Source of the DNA: Burkholderiales bacterium
GTDB taxonomy: Bacteria > Pseudomonadota > Gammaproteobacteria > Burkholderiales > Burkholderiaceae_A
Assembly (NCBI GenBank): GCA_030828265.1
Contig: JAURCW010000102.1
Coordinates: forward strand, 1-5,023
Direction: 5' to 3'
Length of the DNA stretch: 5,023 nt
The notes under the pieces are model-generated. The model ran no database searches and had not been told where the DNA came from. It worked only from the letters and a program-made list of their open reading frames with translations. This document shows positions 1 to 5,023 of this stretch, one piece after another. The position numbers and the translations under genes were made by a program. The first letter of the stretch is position 1, and each line of letters starts with the position of its first letter.

Positions 1-300
1 CCCGCCGCGAGTTATGTGTCCAAGCTTTTGAACGGCCCCGAGGACAGCCTATTGAAGAAAATTGGGGAGGAGGCCTGCGAGACCGTCATGGCCTGCAAGG
101 ATGCCGATAAAGGCCGCATTGTTGCCGAGACCGCCGACCTCTGGTTTCACTGCCTGGTTACGCTACATAGGTATGGGCTTGGACCGGCCGAGGTGCTTAC
201 CGAACTTCAGCGCCGAGAGGGTCTGTCGGGCCTTGATGAAAAGGCGGCCCGACGGGCCGATGCCCGCGCCCAAGACCTGGAAAGGAACCGTAATGTCTGA
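1..300 (+). CDS. hisE: Phosphoribosyl-ATP pyrophosphatase (HisE), 5'-truncated by window
   Basis: HisE hydrolyses phosphoribosyl-ATP to phosphoribosyl-AMP and pyrophosphate, the second step of histidine biosynthesis, in the cytoplasm. The frame is open from base 1 and codes [12 protein letters not shown] before the first possible internal start (GTG at 16). That stretch matches the usual HisE N-terminal region, so the true start lies upstream, with roughly 20 residues missing. Counting from the window edge, the MazG-like all-alpha fold shows its metal-binding signatures: an EExxE motif at residues 23-27 (GEEACE) and an ExxD motif at 43-46 (AETAD). The remaining length is normal for the family. 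The TGA stop overlaps the start of hinT by 8 bases, which suggests co-transcription. HisI would be expected upstream, outside the window. Identification is firm. Confidence 0.95.
   Translation, partial: PAASYVSKLLNGPEDSLLKKIGEEACETVMACKDADKGRIVAETADLWFHCLVTLHRYGLGPAEVLTELQRREGLSGLDEKAARRADARAQDLERNRNV
281..286 (+). promoter_or_regulatory. Ribosome binding site of hinT
   Basis: AAAGGA lies 6 bases before the ATG at 293, inside the hisE coding sequence. It fixes the hinT start at 293. The frame is open much further upstream, but only because it runs through hisE in another phase. Confidence 0.6.
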
Positions 301-640
301 CTGCCTGTTTTGTAAGATCGTAAAGGGTGAGATTCCTGCCAAAAAGGTCTTTGAAGACGAGGACATGATTGCCTTTCATGACATCCATCCGCGCGCCCCT
401 TTGCATCTTTTGGTCGTTCCCAAACGTCACATCGAATCTTTGGCCACAGCCACGCCCGAAGACACTGAACTTCTTGGCCGAATGATGACCCGCTTAAAGG
501 GTCTTGCGATCGAGAATGGCTCTCCGAACGGCTTTCGCACTGTGGTTAATAGCGGCAGGGTTGGCAGGCAGGAGGTGTATCATCTTCATATTCATTTGCT
601 TGGGGGTCCAGAACCGCTGGGTGCCTCAGCCTCTTTTTAA
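293..640 (+). CDS. hinT: HIT-family (HinT-like) purine nucleoside phosphoramidase
   Basis: This is a 115-residue histidine-triad protein of the HINT branch, cytoplasmic enzymes that hydrolyse purine nucleoside phosphoramidates and acyl-adenylates. The hallmark HxHxHxx motif is at residues 97-103 (H97, H99, H101, then LL), within the family stretch [15 protein letters not shown]. By analogy with human HINT1, the middle histidine H99 should be the nucleophile. An N-terminal CxxC (C4, C7) together with H46 may form the zinc site seen in some bacterial HIT proteins; this is inference. The length is normal for bacterial HinT. The start at 293 is supported by AAAGGA at good spacing and by the conserved opening MSDCLFCKI. 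Its 8-base overlap with hisE suggests translational coupling. The physiological substrate cannot be told from sequence. Confidence 0.93.
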   Translation: MSDCLFCKIVKGEIPAKKVFEDEDMIAFHDIHPRAPLHLLVVPKRHIESLATATPEDTELLGRMMTRLKGLAIENGSPNGFRTVVNSGRVGRQEVYHLHIHLLGGPEPLGASASF

Positions 641-734
641 CGCGTTGAAGCTCGACGTTTTGAGTTCTACTGGCCAGCGGGCCAATTAGTCTCCTCGTCA
701 GGTATTCAACACCAAGGTCTATTGGAGCATCGTC
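641..734 (+). other. hinT-tatA intergenic gap
   Basis: These 94 bases contain no gene. A short inverted repeat, TGGCC-AGCG-GGCCA (671-684), is present but has no T-run after it, so it is not a convincing intrinsic terminator. I see no promoter with good matches to both -35 and -10. TTGGAG at 723-728 is the tatA ribosome binding site, 6 bases before its ATG. Whether tatABC has its own promoter here or is read through from the his genes is open. Confidence 0.5.
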
Positions 735-986
735 ATGGGCAGCTTTAGCATCTGGCATTGGCTTATTGTTTTGCTGGTCGTTTTGCTGGTCTTCGGAACC
801 AAAAAACTCCGTAACCTGGGCTCCGATTTAGGTGGGGCGGTGAAGGGTTTTAAAGACGGCATGAAAGAAGCAACGGCCGAAGACGCCAAGCCCGAGGGTC
901 AGCAGGAGTCCGCACCGACCGCCAAGGTGGAGTCAGCCCAGACCATCGACGTGCAGGCAAAGGACAAGACCACATCAGGCTCGTAA
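735..986 (+). CDS. tatA: Twin-arginine translocase subunit TatA
   Basis: TatA (83 aa) oligomerises in the inner membrane at the substrate-loaded TatBC receptor to make the passage for folded proteins. The sequence shows the full TatA plan. A short N-terminal transmembrane helix (about residues 4-20) carries a polar residue, H8, where E. coli has Q8. The invariant F20-G21 hinge follows, then an amphipathic helix (about 22-45, starting [22 protein letters not shown]) and a poorly conserved charged tail (about 46-83, rich in E, A, K, Q). H8 and the absence of an acidic residue near position 8 distinguish it from TatB. The ATG is preceded by TTGGAG. It is the first gene of tatABC, with 33 bases between its stop and tatB. 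Length and motifs are normal for Betaproteobacteria. Confidence 0.96.
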   Translation: MGSFSIWHWLIVLLVVLLVFGTKKLRNLGSDLGGAVKGFKDGMKEATAEDAKPEGQQESAPTAKVESAQTIDVQAKDKTTSGS

Positions 987-1019
987 GTGGCCTCGTTCAT
1001 GGCCTTGGTCCGGTAAATC

Positions 1020-1466
1020 GTGCTTGACATTGGGTTTTCCGAGCTCATCTTAATTGCAGGAATTGGGCTTGTTGTTTTAGGTCCTCAACGCCTTCCTGTT
1101 GTAACGCGCACGGTGGGCACACTGCTGGGTCGGGCTCAGAAATATGTTAGCGACGTAAAAAATGACATCCAGCGCCAAATGGAGCTTGAAGAGCTTCGCA
1201 AAGTGAAGGACACAGTGACCAACCTTGGCGAGTCCATTGCCTCGGAGGCCTCCAAGTTCGAATCCGAGGCCAATGCCATTGCTAGCAATGTCTCCTCCGC
1301 CTTTGACTCCGATCGTGATTTTCAGTCGGTCTACGATCAACGCGCGGGGCTTTACATCGGAGCCCCTGGCCGCAGCTGGTCTCAGGAGCAGGCCGATAGC
1401 CGAATTCGCGACCGCCTTCGCGCAAGGCTTCGTAAGCGTTACCTTGTTAAGCGGCCGAGGGATTAG
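1020..1466 (+). CDS. tatB: Twin-arginine translocase subunit TatB (GTG start)
   Basis: TatB (148 aa) pairs with TatC in the inner-membrane receptor that recognises twin-arginine signal peptides. It begins LDIGFSELILIAGIGLVVLGPQRLP after the initiator. The conserved acidic residue E8 lies in the transmembrane helix (about residues 5-20) and the G21-P22 hinge follows, both TatB hallmarks. An amphipathic helix and a long charged helical region (about 25-100, E/K/S rich) come next. The tail (about 127-148) is strongly basic, with arginine or lysine at about half its positions. The start is GTG at 1020, since nothing else in frame preserves the family N-terminus, and there is only a weak Shine-Dalgarno sequence before it. 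An in-frame stop (TAA, 1014-1016) lies just upstream. The stop of tatB is 2 bases from the tatC ATG, so the two are very probably co-translated. Confidence 0.94.
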   Translation: MLDIGFSELILIAGIGLVVLGPQRLPVVTRTVGTLLGRAQKYVSDVKNDIQRQMELEELRKVKDTVTNLGESIASEASKFESEANAIASNVSSAFDSDRDFQSVYDQRAGLYIGAPGRSWSQEQADSRIRDRLRARLRKRYLVKRPRD

Positions 1467-1468
1467 CG

Positions 1469-2293
1469 ATGGCAGCCGACCCCAAAGAGAGTCAAGAGTC
1501 GCAAGAGGCCCCCAAGGCCCTTGAGCCCCCCGAGACATCTTCCGTCCTGGGCGGCGCTGAAGAGGGTTTTATCTCGCACCTGGTTGAGCTTCGCGACCGG
1601 CTGATTCGAGCCGTTCTTGCTGTCTTGGTGGTTTTCTTAGCCCTTGTTTATTGGGCGCCGCAAATTTACAGCGTCTTTGCCGAGCCCCTCATTGCCACGC
1701 TGCCGGCAGGCAGTAGCATGATTGCTACCGACGTCACAGCGCCCTTTTTTGTGCCTATCAAGGTCACTATGATGGTGGCCTTCGTTGTGGCGCTTCCCTA
1801 TGTGCTCTATCAGGCTTGGGCTTTTGTTGCACCGGGTCTTTACACGCACGAACGCCAACTCGCGATGCCAATTATTGTCTCAAGCTTCGGTCTCTTTTTG
1901 ATAGGTATGGCCTTTGCCTACTTTCTGGTTTTTCCAGCGGTCTTCGGCTTTGTCGCTGGCTACACGCCCGAGGGTGTGCAGATGGCCACCGACATCGACA
2001 AATACCTTAGCTTCGCCCTTAGCCTCTTCCTTGTCTTTGGCCTATCGTTCGAGACCCCGGTGGTTCAGATGGTTCTGGTGCGCATGGGTATCATTTCCAT
2101 GCAAAAGATGATCGATTTTCGCCCGTACTTCATTGTGATTGCCTTTGTGATTGCGGCGATCGTAACCCCACCCGACGTTATCTCGCAGTTAATGCTTGCC
2201 ATACCGTTATGCCTGCTGTACCAGTTTGGAATCTTCTTGGCCCGCTATGTCACGCCGAGGGCCCAAGAAGAAGAAAGCTCACCTCCGTCTTAG
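1469..2293 (+). CDS. tatC: Twin-arginine translocase subunit TatC
   Basis: TatC (274 aa) is the six-helix inner-membrane core of the Tat receptor and binds the RR signal peptide. Key positions all sit 25 residues later than in E. coli TatC: E40 in HLVELRDRL (E15), E128 in APGLYTHER (E103), E195 in FGLSFETPV (E170) and D236 in TPPDVISQ (D211). The shift reflects an N-terminal extension rich in E, S, P and Q (residues 1-30) ahead of the first helix. Other family landmarks are TDVTAPFFVPIK (87-98) and the hydrophobic helices at about 46-62, 97-120, 133-158, 178-205, 218-232 and 238-258. The C-terminus is short and acidic. GAGGGA at 1457-1462 lies 6 bases before the ATG, and no other methionine occurs before residue 84. 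The stop codon overlaps that of the convergent protease gene. Confidence 0.97.
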   Translation: MAADPKESQESQEAPKALEPPETSSVLGGAEEGFISHLVELRDRLIRAVLAVLVVFLALVYWAPQIYSVFAEPLIATLPAGSSMIATDVTAPFFVPIKVTMMVAFVVALPYVLYQAWAFVAPGLYTHERQLAMPIIVSSFGLFLIGMAFAYFLVFPAVFGFVAGYTPEGVQMATDIDKYLSFALSLFLVFGLSFETPVVQMVLVRMGIISMQKMIDFRPYFIVIAFVIAAIVTPPDVISQLMLAIPLCLLYQFGIFLARYVTPRAQEEESSPPS

Positions 2294-3468
2294 TCCCTTT
2301 GAGGCCGCTCGGCAACGGTCAGTTCTAACCCGGTTCGTTGGCCATTACGCAGGACCTCAATCTTGGCCTTATCGCCGGGCGATAAGGCCGCCACAAGGCT
2401 TAGGAGCTCCGCTGTATTTCGGCTTGGGGCTTGATTCACGGCAACAATTACATCACCGACTTTCATGCCGGCTTTATCGGCAGGCCCACCGGGCTGAAGC
2501 GATGCCACGATGCTGCCTTCAGCCGTTGGCAGGCTTAGGCTCTCGGCAATGGCTGCATTCACGTCTTGCAGCTCGACCCCAATAAAGCCTCGGCTTACCT
2601 TGCCGCTTTTTATAAGACTCTGCATAACCTGCTGAGCCATGTCGGCGGAGATGGCAAAGCCAATGCCCAGATTGCCTCCATCGCGGGAGTAGATGGCCGT
2701 ATTAATACCCACAAGCTTGCCTTGGGTGTCCACCAGAGCGCCTCCCGAATTGCCCGGGTTAATGGCAGCATCGGTCTGGATGAAGTTTTCGAAGGTGTTG
2801 ATGTTGAGCTGCTTGCGGCCCAAGGCGCTGACAATGCCCTGAGTGACCGTGAGACCCACGCCAAAGGGATTGCCTATGGCCAGGACTGGGTCGCCAACAC
2901 GCAAGGCACTGGGCTCACCAAACTCGATAATGGGCAGGTTCTCAAGACGGATACGTAGAACAGCCAAGTCGGTTTCCGGGTCCGTGCCCACAATACGAGC
3001 TGAGGCCTTGCGCCCATCCGACAGCGAAACCTGCACCTGGTCAGCCCCTTCAATCACATGATGGTTCGTCAAAACATAACCGTCGGGGCTCACAATGACG
3101 CCCGAGCCCAGGCCCGAGCCCCGGGGGCTGGGGTCGCGTGGGGATTCCCCGGGTGGTTGACCAAAAAACCGACGGAAAAAGGGGTCGTCATAGAGTGGGT
3201 GACGAGGAGCTTGTCTGTTCTGGCGGGAGAAGACGTAAACTACGGCTGGCATGGCCTTAGCAGCGGCCTGGCGAAAGCTGGGCAGATCGGTTCCGGAGGC
3301 TGCCATGCCCTTGGGGCTCGGTCCGGGAACAGCTAAAAGAGCCCCTCCGGCCTGACCGGGCAAGGAATCTGGAGCGATCCAGTCGGGCCTTAAAGTGGCA
3401 AGGACAAACAGAAGCGCCAGCGCGACAGTTGTCACTTGTGCAAAGAGAAGCCATAGCCGCCTAATCAT
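2290..3468 (-). CDS. Membrane-anchored DegS/AlgW-like HtrA-family serine protease with one PDZ domain
   Basis: This is a 392-residue S1C (HtrA) protease. In order it has an N-terminal membrane anchor (about 5-25), a P/G/A-rich linker (about 33-60), a trypsin-like domain (about 62-285) and a single PDZ domain (about 292-386). The catalytic triad is H137 (TNHHVI), D167 (TDLAVL) and S241 (GNSGGAL), with spacing close to that of E. coli DegP. Between VVYVFS and GSGLGSG lies a loop of about 36 residues, longer than in DegS and shorter than in DegP. It includes DPFFRRFFG. One anchor plus one PDZ suggests a DegS/AlgW-like role: cleaving an anti-sigma factor or misfolded envelope proteins on the periplasmic side. 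General DegQ-like quality control is also possible, so I give no gene symbol. The start at 3468 is chosen because the anchor begins there, although no good Shine-Dalgarno precedes it. The frame stays open upstream only as antisense of petA. Confidence 0.93.
   Translation of the reverse strand: MIRRLWLLFAQVTTVALALLFVLATLRPDWIAPDSLPGQAGGALLAVPGPSPKGMAASGTDLPSFRQAAAKAMPAVVYVFSRQNRQAPRHPLYDDPFFRRFFGQPPGESPRDPSPRGSGLGSGVIVSPDGYVLTNHHVIEGADQVQVSLSDGRKASARIVGTDPETDLAVLRIRLENLPIIEFGEPSALRVGDPVLAIGNPFGVGLTVTQGIVSALGRKQLNINTFENFIQTDAAINPGNSGGALVDTQGKLVGINTAIYSRDGGNLGIGFAISADMAQQVMQSLIKSGKVSRGFIGVELQDVNAAIAESLSLPTAEGSIVASLQPGGPADKAGMKVGDVIVAVNQAPSRNTAELLSLVAALSPGDKAKIEVLRNGQRTGLELTVAERPQRD
2365..2389. 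repeat. 25-base perfect palindrome inside the protease gene, just past tatC
   Basis: GGCCTTATCGCC (2365-2376) and GGCGATAAGGCC (2378-2389) are exact reverse complements around a single central G. As RNA this can form an 11-base-pair stem with a 3-base loop. It begins 72 bases after the tatC stop and encodes the LSPGDKA region (residues 362-368) of the protease PDZ domain. No T-run follows on either strand, so it is not a standard intrinsic terminator. It could stabilise or define the 3' end of tatABC mRNA; that is inference. Confidence 0.6.
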
Positions 3469-3562
3469 GAAAGGATTATGGCTGGATTTGGTATGGCTGG
3501 CTGGGCTAAAATCAGGGTATTCCTCAACAATAGGCTGTTTATTCTGTCGAAGGTGTCTTGTT
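3469..3562. promoter_or_regulatory. Divergent intergenic region between protease gene and petA
   Basis: These 94 bases separate two divergently transcribed genes and so must hold, or lie close to, the promoters of both unless those sit inside the coding regions. In the petA direction, TAAAAT (3507-3512) is a fair -10 match, but no good -35 stands before it. In the protease direction, CATAAT (complement of 3475-3480) resembles a -10 but would start transcription at about the ATG. The 9-base sequence TATGGCTGG occurs twice (3477-3485 and 3492-3500), exactly 15 bases apart. Promoter positions are guesses; the regulatory nature of the region follows from gene orientation. Confidence 0.4.
3550..3555 (+). 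promoter_or_regulatory. Ribosome binding site for the 3563 start of petA
   Basis: AAGGTG lies 7 bases before the ATG at 3563 and matches the anti-Shine-Dalgarno well. It favours this start over the in-frame ATG at 3641, which has a less regular purine stretch (AAGGGCGAG at 3623-3631) before it. Confidence 0.5.
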
Positions 3563-4240
3563 ATGAGTAACTCCTCTCCCAATTCTTCTGGGCCTTTATT
3601 AGGCCTGTCGTCCGCAGTTACCAAGGGCGAGTCTTTCGACATGCAACCCCCCTCCGAGCCAAACCGTCGCAATTGGATGATTGCCTGTGGCGCCGTGGGC
3701 GCGGGTGCGGCCGCCGCGGTTGCTGTGCCTTTTCTGGGTTCCATGGCGCCCTCTGAGAAGGCCAGATCTGCCGGTGCCCCTGTCGAAGTCGACATCTCCG
3801 ACATTCCCGTTGGTGGCGTAAAAATTGTTGAATGGCGTGGTAAGCCCGTCTGGGTTGTTCGTCGCACACCCGAAATGGTGAAGGGCCTTGAGGCACTCAA
3901 TAGCCAGTTGGCTGACCCCAACTCCGACCGCACCGACTACCCGGTTCCTGCGTACGCTAAGAACATTCATCGTTCCATCAAGCCCGAGGTGCTCGTGACC
4001 GTGGGTATTTGCACTCATCTGGGCTGCTCACCGGTCAGCAAGTTTGAAACGGGCGAGGCCTCGGGTATTTCTGCAGACTGGCCGGGTGGTTTCTTCTGCC
4101 CCTGTCACGGCTCCACCTTTGACAGTGCAGGGCGCGTCTTTGCCAACAAGCCTGCACCGGATAACCTCGAAGTTCCAAGGCATATGTACCTATCGGACAG
4201 TCGTATCGTTATTGGTCAAGACGAACAAGGCGAAGCCTAG
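3563..4240 (+). CDS. petA: Ubiquinol-cytochrome c reductase Rieske iron-sulfur subunit
   Basis: This is the Rieske subunit of the cytochrome bc1 complex (225 aa from this start). It takes an electron from ubiquinol at the Qo site and passes it to cytochrome c1. Cluster box 1 is CTHLGC (C150, H152, C155) and box 2 is CPCHGS (C179, C181, H182). C150, H152, C179 and H182 should bind the [2Fe-2S] cluster, and C155-C181 should form the stabilising disulfide. One N-terminal membrane helix (about 39-58) follows NRRNWM (34-39), a relaxed twin-arginine motif, as expected for a Tat-inserted Rieske protein. The APSEKARSAGAPVEVDIS stretch after the helix is typical of proteobacterial PetA. The start is uncertain: 3563 has the better ribosome binding site, while 3641 gives 199 residues, nearer the usual family length. 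petB follows after 64 bases. Confidence 0.95.
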   Translation: MSNSSPNSSGPLLGLSSAVTKGESFDMQPPSEPNRRNWMIACGAVGAGAAAAVAVPFLGSMAPSEKARSAGAPVEVDISDIPVGGVKIVEWRGKPVWVVRRTPEMVKGLEALNSQLADPNSDRTDYPVPAYAKNIHRSIKPEVLVTVGICTHLGCSPVSKFETGEASGISADWPGGFFCPCHGSTFDSAGRVFANKPAPDNLEVPRHMYLSDSRIVIGQDEQGEA

Positions 4241-4290
4241 CAAAGGCCCCCAGCCTTAGCTTTGGTCTATTTCTTAGTTTTAACTCTTAC

Positions 4291-4295
4291 TGAGG
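4291..4295 (+). promoter_or_regulatory. Ribosome binding site of petB
   Basis: TGAGG lies 9 bases before the ATG at 4305. The encoded N-terminus (MAAEKIVQADGLLGWVDRRFP) has the usual form for cytochrome b, which supports this start. Confidence 0.55.
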
Positions 4296-4304
4296 CACCA
4301 ACAA

Positions 4305-5023
4305 ATGGCAGCAGAAAAAATAGTTCAGGCCGATGGGCTTTTGGGTTGGGTCGATCGACGTTTCCCGCTTATCTCTTTATATAAAGCGCATCTCTCTGAA
4401 TACTACGCGCCGAAGAATTTCAACTTTTTCTATTTCTTCGGAAGTCTGGCCATGCTGGTTCTGGTGCTTCAAATTGTCACCGGCATTTTTCTGGTCATGC
4501 ACTACAAGCCCGATGCCTCGCTAAATGCCGCAGGCATTCCGGTGGCCTTTGCCAGTGTTGAATACATCATGCGCGAGGTGCCCTTTGGCTGGCTTATTCG
4601 CTACATGCATTCCACGGGCGCATCCGCCTTCTTCGCAGTTATCTTCCTGCACATGTTCCGCGGTCTTATTTACGGGTCCTACCGTGAGCCCCGCGAACTT
4701 ATCTGGATTTTTGGCTGCCTTATTTTCTTGTGCCTGATGGCGGAGGCCTTCATGGGCTACCTACTTCCCTGGGGACAAATGTCTTACTGGGGAGCGCAGG
4801 TCATTGTGAATCTTTTTGCTGCCGTTCCTTTCATTGGCCCCGACTTGGCGATCTGGATTCGTGGTGACTTTGTGGTGGGCGATGCAACGCTCAACCGTTT
4901 CTTTGCCTTCCACGTCATTGCGCTTCCTCTTGTGCTTTTGGGCCTTGTTGCCGCCCACATTATTGCCTTGCATGAGGTGGGTTCAAACAACCCCGATGGC
5001 GTTGAAATCAAGGCAAAGAAAGA
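4305..5023 (+). CDS. petB: Cytochrome b subunit of the bc1 complex, 3'-truncated by window
   Basis: The first 239 residues of cytochrome b, the inner-membrane subunit that carries hemes bL and bH and the Qo and Qi quinone sites, are present; the frame is open to the window end. WVDRRFPL (15-22) opens the N-terminal amphipathic helix. Helix B contains the heme-ligand pair H102 (RYMHSTGAS) and H116 (FLHMFRG). The Qo-side signature GYLLPWGQMSYWGA is at 151-164. Helix D contains H203 (FAFH) and H218 (VAAHIIALH), followed by GSNNPDG (227-232). H203 and H218 are 15 positions apart, whereas mitochondrial cytochrome b has 14. The PEWY motif and the C-terminal helices should lie beyond the window. It is probably in one operon with petA; the 64-base gap between them shows no strong terminator. 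Confidence 0.97.
   Translation, partial: MAAEKIVQADGLLGWVDRRFPLISLYKAHLSEYYAPKNFNFFYFFGSLAMLVLVLQIVTGIFLVMHYKPDASLNAAGIPVAFASVEYIMREVPFGWLIRYMHSTGASAFFAVIFLHMFRGLIYGSYREPRELIWIFGCLIFLCLMAEAFMGYLLPWGQMSYWGAQVIVNLFAAVPFIGPDLAIWIRGDFVVGDATLNRFFAFHVIALPLVLLGLVAAHIIALHEVGSNNPDGVEIKAKK

Noticed and set aside
62..292. Upstream extension of hinT to an ATG at 62
   Set aside because: This stretch is hisE read in another phase. The HIT family N-terminus and a ribosome binding site place the start at 293.
671..684. Inverted repeat TGGCC-AGCG-GGCCA after hinT as a terminator
   Set aside because: The stem is only five base pairs and is followed by ATTAGTCTCC instead of a T-run.
1077..1538. 153-codon minus-strand open frame opposite tatB
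   Set aside because: It is a shadow of tatB and the tatC start, with no recognisable domain and low-complexity composition, and the tatB product is certain.
2566..2958. 130-codon plus-strand open frame inside the protease gene
   Set aside because: It is antisense to the catalytic and PDZ coding region and has no features of its own.
3101..3130. GC-rich repeats (GAGCCC and CCCGGG units) as a structural element
   Set aside because: They are explained by the glycine/serine-rich GSGLGSG coding stretch of the protease.
3469..3933. Extension of the protease reading frame 155 codons upstream on the minus strand
   Set aside because: It runs antisense through the petA start and membrane-anchor coding region, and the extension has no domain character. 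The true N-terminal anchor begins at the methionine coded at 3466-3468.
3599..4018. 139-codon minus-strand open frame opposite petA
   Set aside because: It lies wholly antisense to petA, shows no family features and is explained by petA codon bias.
4243..4257. AAGGC-CCCCA-GCCTT hairpin between petA and petB as a terminator or attenuator
   Set aside because: The stem is only five base pairs, no T-run directly follows, and petA and petB need to be expressed together.

Overview
This window is an ordinary, densely packed stretch of a proteobacterial chromosome. It most resembles the Betaproteobacteria, and the Burkholderiales within them. Two things support this. The first is the gene order: hisE, a HIT-family hydrolase, tatA, tatB, tatC, a DegS/AlgW-like serine protease on the opposite strand, then petA and petB. 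The second is the sequence style of TatA (N-terminus starting [13 protein letters not shown]), of the protease (anchor starting IRRLWLLFAQ) and of the Rieske protein. The placement rests on recalled family patterns, not on a search. I see no insertion sequence, phage gene, CRISPR array, tRNA or rRNA.

Layout. Bases 1-300 hold the 3' part of hisE (histidine biosynthesis), whose end overlaps hinT (293-640) by 8 bases. After a 94-base gap come tatA (735-986), tatB (1020-1466, GTG start) and tatC (1469-2293), which together encode a complete twin-arginine translocase. A membrane-anchored trypsin-like protease with one PDZ domain lies on the minus strand (2290-3468). It meets tatC tail to tail, with the two stop codons overlapping. 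A 94-base divergent intergenic region (3469-3562) separates the protease from petA (3563-4240, Rieske iron-sulfur protein). petB (cytochrome b, from 4305) follows and is cut by the window end.

How the genes fit together. TatABC moves folded proteins across the inner membrane. The Rieske protein encoded nearby is of a type that Tat usually inserts after its [2Fe-2S] cluster has formed, and it carries an RR pair just before its single N-terminal membrane segment. PetA and PetB are core subunits of the cytochrome bc1 complex; cytochrome c1 (petC) is expected just past the window. The protease probably works in periplasmic quality control or stress signalling. HisE and HinT have no evident mechanistic tie to the rest.

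I found no convincing undescribed system. The observations most worth a second look are a 25-base perfect palindrome inside the protease gene just past the tatC stop, the overlapping convergent stop codons, the unusual start region of tatB, a repeated 9-mer in the divergent petA/protease region, and the heme-ligand spacing in PetB.
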